Assembly: GCA_016098155.1 (NCBI GenBank)
Contig: JAAAJB010000865.1
Span: forward strand, 1 to 10,288
Source: Actinomortierella ambigua
Taxonomy: Eukaryota > Mortierellomycota > Mortierellomycetes > Mortierellales > Mortierellaceae
DNA: 10,288 nt
Direction of reading: 5' to 3'
The notes under the pieces were generated by a model. The model was not told the origin of the DNA, ran no database searches, and saw only the letters and a program-made list of their open reading frames with translations. The position numbers were made by a program, and so were the translations under genes. Of the stretch, positions 7,960 to 10,288 are shown one piece after another. How positions within the stretch are numbered: the first letter of the stretch is position 1; every line of letters begins with the position of its first letter.

Positions 7960-8542
7960 ATAGGTAGCCTATGATGTTCAGGTCCTTGATAGATTAGAGA
8001 TCCATTGTCCCCCCCCCCCCGCGACCCCGCCCCGTCCGCTCCCCTCCATTTCAATTTTTCTCTGTCACTTTCCACTTGCATAAAGCTCATGGTTCATTGA
8101 CCACTTTCAAGCAACTGTCTCCAAGATAGATATGCTTCCATGAATCTCTTTTGTTGCTGATGTGAGTAAGAGGTAGTTCCCCACTGAATCCCCATCATGC
8201 GAAAGGAATAGCATCAAGCTGGAGCGAGATGGAGAGTGTACTAGTGAGAGAAGGATCAGGGATTCATAGTAGGCGACTGGAGCACTTGTGGTCGGAATAC
8301 ATAATCTCCTCTCTAAAGAAATCATTTGGGCAGTAACCATAATAAGGGCTTGAAGCGCTCTGAACAAGATAGAAGCGCGTGAAAAGAATATTTTAAAGAG
8401 AACAGGAGAGAGAGACGAGGAGAGAAGAATAGATAGGAAAGCTTGAATACAGTCAAGTTTGGCTTAAGAGTCCCTCACGGCCGGTGGTTAGTCCAGAGGC
8501 TCGAATCCTGGAAGATCGGTCATAATATGATTTGCACATGGC
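7960..8542. other. Intergenic region between two convergent genes
   Basis: This is the shared 3' space of the secreted-protein gene (+) and the coiled-coil gene (-). It contains a run of 12 C at 8009-8020, a CATAAAG polyadenylation-like word near 8078-8085, and a GA-rich tract around 8397-8430. A minus-strand frame over 8367-8107 lacks a convincing composition. No gene is supported. Confidence 0.45.
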
Positions 8543-9432
8543 TCACAATGTATCCAGTTGTGCTGTATTTTGTTCCACCACTTCCAGCTTTGAAGCAGGA
8601 GATTTGGAAATACGCTGAATGAACGGATCTGCAGAAGGCTAATTTTTTTATGGGCTTCCATTGAGAAAAGAGAGTGGTTAGAGAACAAGCAGTTGGAGAC
8701 ACAGAGTGCGCGTGGTGAGGAAAAGGACCACCAAAGAAAGAAGGAGGGGGGAGGCAGGGCTTACATCGCAAGGAGGATGGCCCGAGGCTAAAGACGCAGC
8801 TTGCGAATGGATATCTGGCATGGTCATCATCAGTTGCTGATCGTCCACGTCCAAATGCTCGTACGACGCGTCCGCTGCTGCAAGGGAGTCGCGATGCCTT
8901 CCAGATTGGGACCACACAGCGAACGATGGAGTTTGGACCGGTACAGCTGTCGAGTATGTGCATCAAGTGCTTTCTTGTTTTCCTGGAATATTGCGAGCTG
9001 TTCTTCGATCCGAGTCGCCATTCTAAATGACAAAATGAAGAATAGAGAGCCAAAAAAGATTAAAAAGACGTGCGGTTAAAAGTTGAGAGAATGTCGCAGT
9101 ATGACGGATATGAAAATATCAAGCCTCTACAAGCGTCCAAAGCCCCTTACTTTTCCTCCTGCTCTAGTCCTAGCTCCAGCTCGCCGATGCGATCCAGGTC
9201 AGGGAGAAGAACTGTTTCTAGGTCACGCTATTCGAGGCGAGAGGGGAGAGAGAGAAATCATCCCTGTTAACATTTGAAAAGAAAAAAGAGGAACAAGTGC
9301 GGACACAGCGACCCATTTAAGGTCTAGATCTATAATGTCCCTGCGGCGTACATTCCTTACAGCCAGTTGCGCATACTGGTGCGTGTCTAGCGGGGGAGGG
9401 GGTACTGTAAGCGTGCCCAGACGGTCGTTGAT
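8543..9432 (-). CDS. Coiled-coil protein resembling the Nup62/Nsp1 C-terminal domain; lacks the FG region
   Basis: Proposed minus-strand exons are 9432-9361, 9227-9151, 9022-8945, 8897-8765 and 8638-8543. They join into one frame of 151 residues ending in TGA. Donors are GTAAGG (9360), GTAAGG (9150), a weak GTACCG (8944) and GTAAGC (8764); acceptors are ATTAAG, GAATAG, ATTTAG, GGAAG and AATTAG. The third intron is only 47 bp and its ends are uncertain. Two heptad-like helices are seen: LPDLDRIGELELGLEQ, then RIEEQLAIFQENKKALDAHT. A further helix (YEHLDVDDQQLMMTMPDIHS) and the tail SADPFIQRISKSPASKLEVV then EQNTAQLDTL follow. The order and the DP..Q.I...L...(D/E)QN...L pattern resemble the Nsp1_C domain of the nuclear-pore subunit Nup62. 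The tail is shorter than usual, and no FG-repeat N-terminus or sure start codon lies upstream; the ATG at 9021 could start a shorter form. It may be a divergent paralogue or a gene fragment. The exon chain is more certain than the name. Confidence 0.5.
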
Positions 9433-9595
9433 CTTAATGCAAAGAAGGAAGGAGGGTGATGCACGCGGAAGAAATTGGCCATCAGAAAGAAGTACCGCCT
9501 AGTAAAAAGGTAAAATGATGCCCGTGCGATCGAAATACATTTGGCCAAGAGTTGTACTTTTGTAGGAGCAAGTTCAGCTGCATTTGGCTGGCTAT

Positions 9596-9782
9596 CTTCT
9601 TATGTAGCATCTTATCGGTGACCGCCTCCAAGATGGCCTGGGTGATGACCTTCAGGGCCGGAGATTTCTGCACTGATAAGCAAGTCATTATCGGCCGGTG
9701 TACGAAGCTTGCGATCGTCATTGAACATGACGAGCATGTGAACGTAAGGGAGACCGCGCTTATGGAGCTCGACAACCCATGT
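9596..9782 (-). mobile_element. Helitron Rep/helicase-like fragment, broken
   Basis: On the minus strand from 9782 the frame reads TWVVELHKRGLPYVHMLVMF, then RKLRTPADNDLLISAEI, and ends at TAA 9614-9612. This follows the conserved Helitron N-terminal pattern (VEFQKRGLPHAH..., then RTPED.D..(I/V)SAEIP). After SAEI the similarity continues in a shifted frame as ILEAVTDKMLHKK, where intact elements have LYE.VT..M(I/L)H followed by GPCG. An in-frame TAG at 9785-9783 closes the upstream side. Only about 60 codons of a protein normally well over 1000 residues remain, with a frameshift, so it is dead. No Helitron ends were identified. Confidence 0.75.
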
Positions 9783-10079
9783 CTAGACCTATCAACACCA
9801 AAGCTGCCAAGGTAATCCCCGTAGTGGCGAGAATCAGTAGTCGCATGGTACCACAGACGAGCAGCTCCCTCATACACTCATGTCAAACCATCAACACTCC
9901 ACGGCCACTACTATGTATGCTGGCTTGAGCATCGGTTGAAATCCCAGGGCCATCACCACTATCCTGATAGTGTTCAACGTACTTTAAATCAAAACTATCG
10001 AGAAGCTCCAAACGGGTCTTGACAACCTGCGTGGATGTATCTCCAGGCCGTCTCACCTTCACCCTACATACGTACATGG
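9783..10079. other. Interval between the Helitron relic and the SEL1 gene
   Basis: A minus-strand frame with ATG at 10098 runs 71 codons to 9883 and reads without obvious low complexity (RVKVRRPGDTSTQVVKTRLE, then LLDSFDLKYVEHYQDSGDGP). It overlaps the end of the SEL1 frame and matches nothing I know. It could be remains of the SEL1 gene's neighbour, of the Helitron, or a chance frame. Nothing else is seen. Confidence 0.3.
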
Positions 10080-10288
10080 CTACATAGTTTTGAGGCATTT
10101 CTTTGCACGCACATGCCCTTGGTCAGCTGCCTTGGTGTACCACTTGACTGCCTCGATATCGCTCTGATCGACCCCGCGTCCTTGGTCGTACATGTTTCCA
10201 AGGTTGAACTGTGCGCTTGCATGCCCTTGCTCAGCTGCCTTGGTGTACCACTTGACTGCCTCGATATCGCTCTGATCGACCCCGCGTC
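10080..10288 (-). CDS. SEL1-repeat protein, C-terminal end (gene continues past the right edge)
   Basis: The minus strand from 10286 reads 68 codons to TAG at 10082-10080. It shows SEL1-like repeats (a TPR relative): DIEAVKWYTKAAEQGHASAQ, FNLGNMYDQGRGVDQS, then a second DIEAVKWYTKAADQGH and a basic tail ending AKKCLKTM. The unit is 36 residues, with the hallmark A..G...A...LG.MY..G.GV pattern. Family knowledge: SEL1 repeats form alpha-solenoids that scaffold protein-protein contacts, and in fungi such genes are often multicopy. The N-terminus and any other domain lie outside the window, so the specific role cannot be given. The stop is accepted because the tail departs from the repeat just before it. 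Confidence 0.85.
   Translation of the reverse strand, partial: RGVDQSDIEAVKWYTKAAEQGHASAQFNLGNMYDQGRGVDQSDIEAVKWYTKAADQGHVRAKKCLKTM
10112..10288 (-). repeat. 108-bp tandem coding repeat of the SEL1 gene
   Basis: The word at 10112 recurs at 10220, exactly 108 bp (36 codons) later. The 69 bp shared by the full unit and the partial unit at the edge differ at a single base (GGTCAG versus GCTCAG). The near-identity at DNA level, not only protein level, points to recent unit duplication or homogenisation. Confidence 0.9.

Noticed and set aside
8498..8508. GGCTCGAATCC, close to a tRNA B-box
   Set aside because: No cloverleaf can be formed around it. The A-box-like TGGTTAGTCCAG is too close, so neither a tRNA nor a clear tRNA-derived SINE is supported.
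8520..9053. Minus-strand open frame of 177 codons
   Set aside because: It reads through two apparent introns of the coiled-coil gene and does not start at an ATG. The spliced frame in other registers makes far better protein.

Overview
The window looks like nuclear DNA of an early-diverging fungus. The most likely group is Mortierellomycotina or a close Mucoromycota lineage. The reasons are short GT-AG introns of about 50-130 bp with CTNAC/TTAAC-like branch points, pyrimidine-rich leader regions, a Crinkler (CRN) protein opening with the LFCLVDGE-type N-terminus that I associate with Mortierella/Rhizophagus CRNs, and a SEL1-repeat gene. Base composition looks near 50% GC by eye, which fits Mortierella better than the AT-rich Glomeromycotina. 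The species call is inference; no search was run.

Layout from left to right. Positions 1-102 hold what may be one exon of a minus-strand gene leaving the left edge. Positions 103-1270 have no convincing gene. Positions 1372-2969 (+) are a three-exon CRN gene encoding a ubiquitin-like N-terminal domain and a P-loop NTPase. An in-frame TGA ends it before the usual C-terminal nuclease. The rest of the ancestral gene is still recognisable but ruined: 2970-3494 keeps the reading frame yet carries eight stops between 2967 and 3353, and 4486-5555 keeps the nuclease-like C-terminus with frameshifts and stops. These two pieces are separated by about 1 kb of inserted DNA holding a 633-bp MITE-like element (3704-4336) with perfect 27-bp terminal inverted repeats and TA duplications, apparently nested in an older insertion.

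Positions 5556-7230 are gene-poor with simple repeats. Positions 7414-7959 (+) encode a small secreted protein, possibly beta-trefoil. On the minus strand, 9432-8543 can be spliced into a 151-residue coiled-coil reading frame resembling the C-terminal domain of nucleoporin Nup62/Nsp1, without any FG-repeat part. Just upstream of it, on the same strand, lies a broken Helitron Rep/helicase fragment (9782-9596). The right edge (10288-10080, minus) is the 3' end of a SEL1-repeat gene with nearly identical 108-bp repeat units.

Overall this is an accessory, transposon-disturbed region: effector-like CRN and secreted-protein genes sit among transposon debris and a possible captured gene fragment. 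The points most worth following are the abrupt contrast between the open 5' half and stop-filled 3' half of the CRN locus, the nested insertions, and the Nup62-like exon set beside a Helitron relic.
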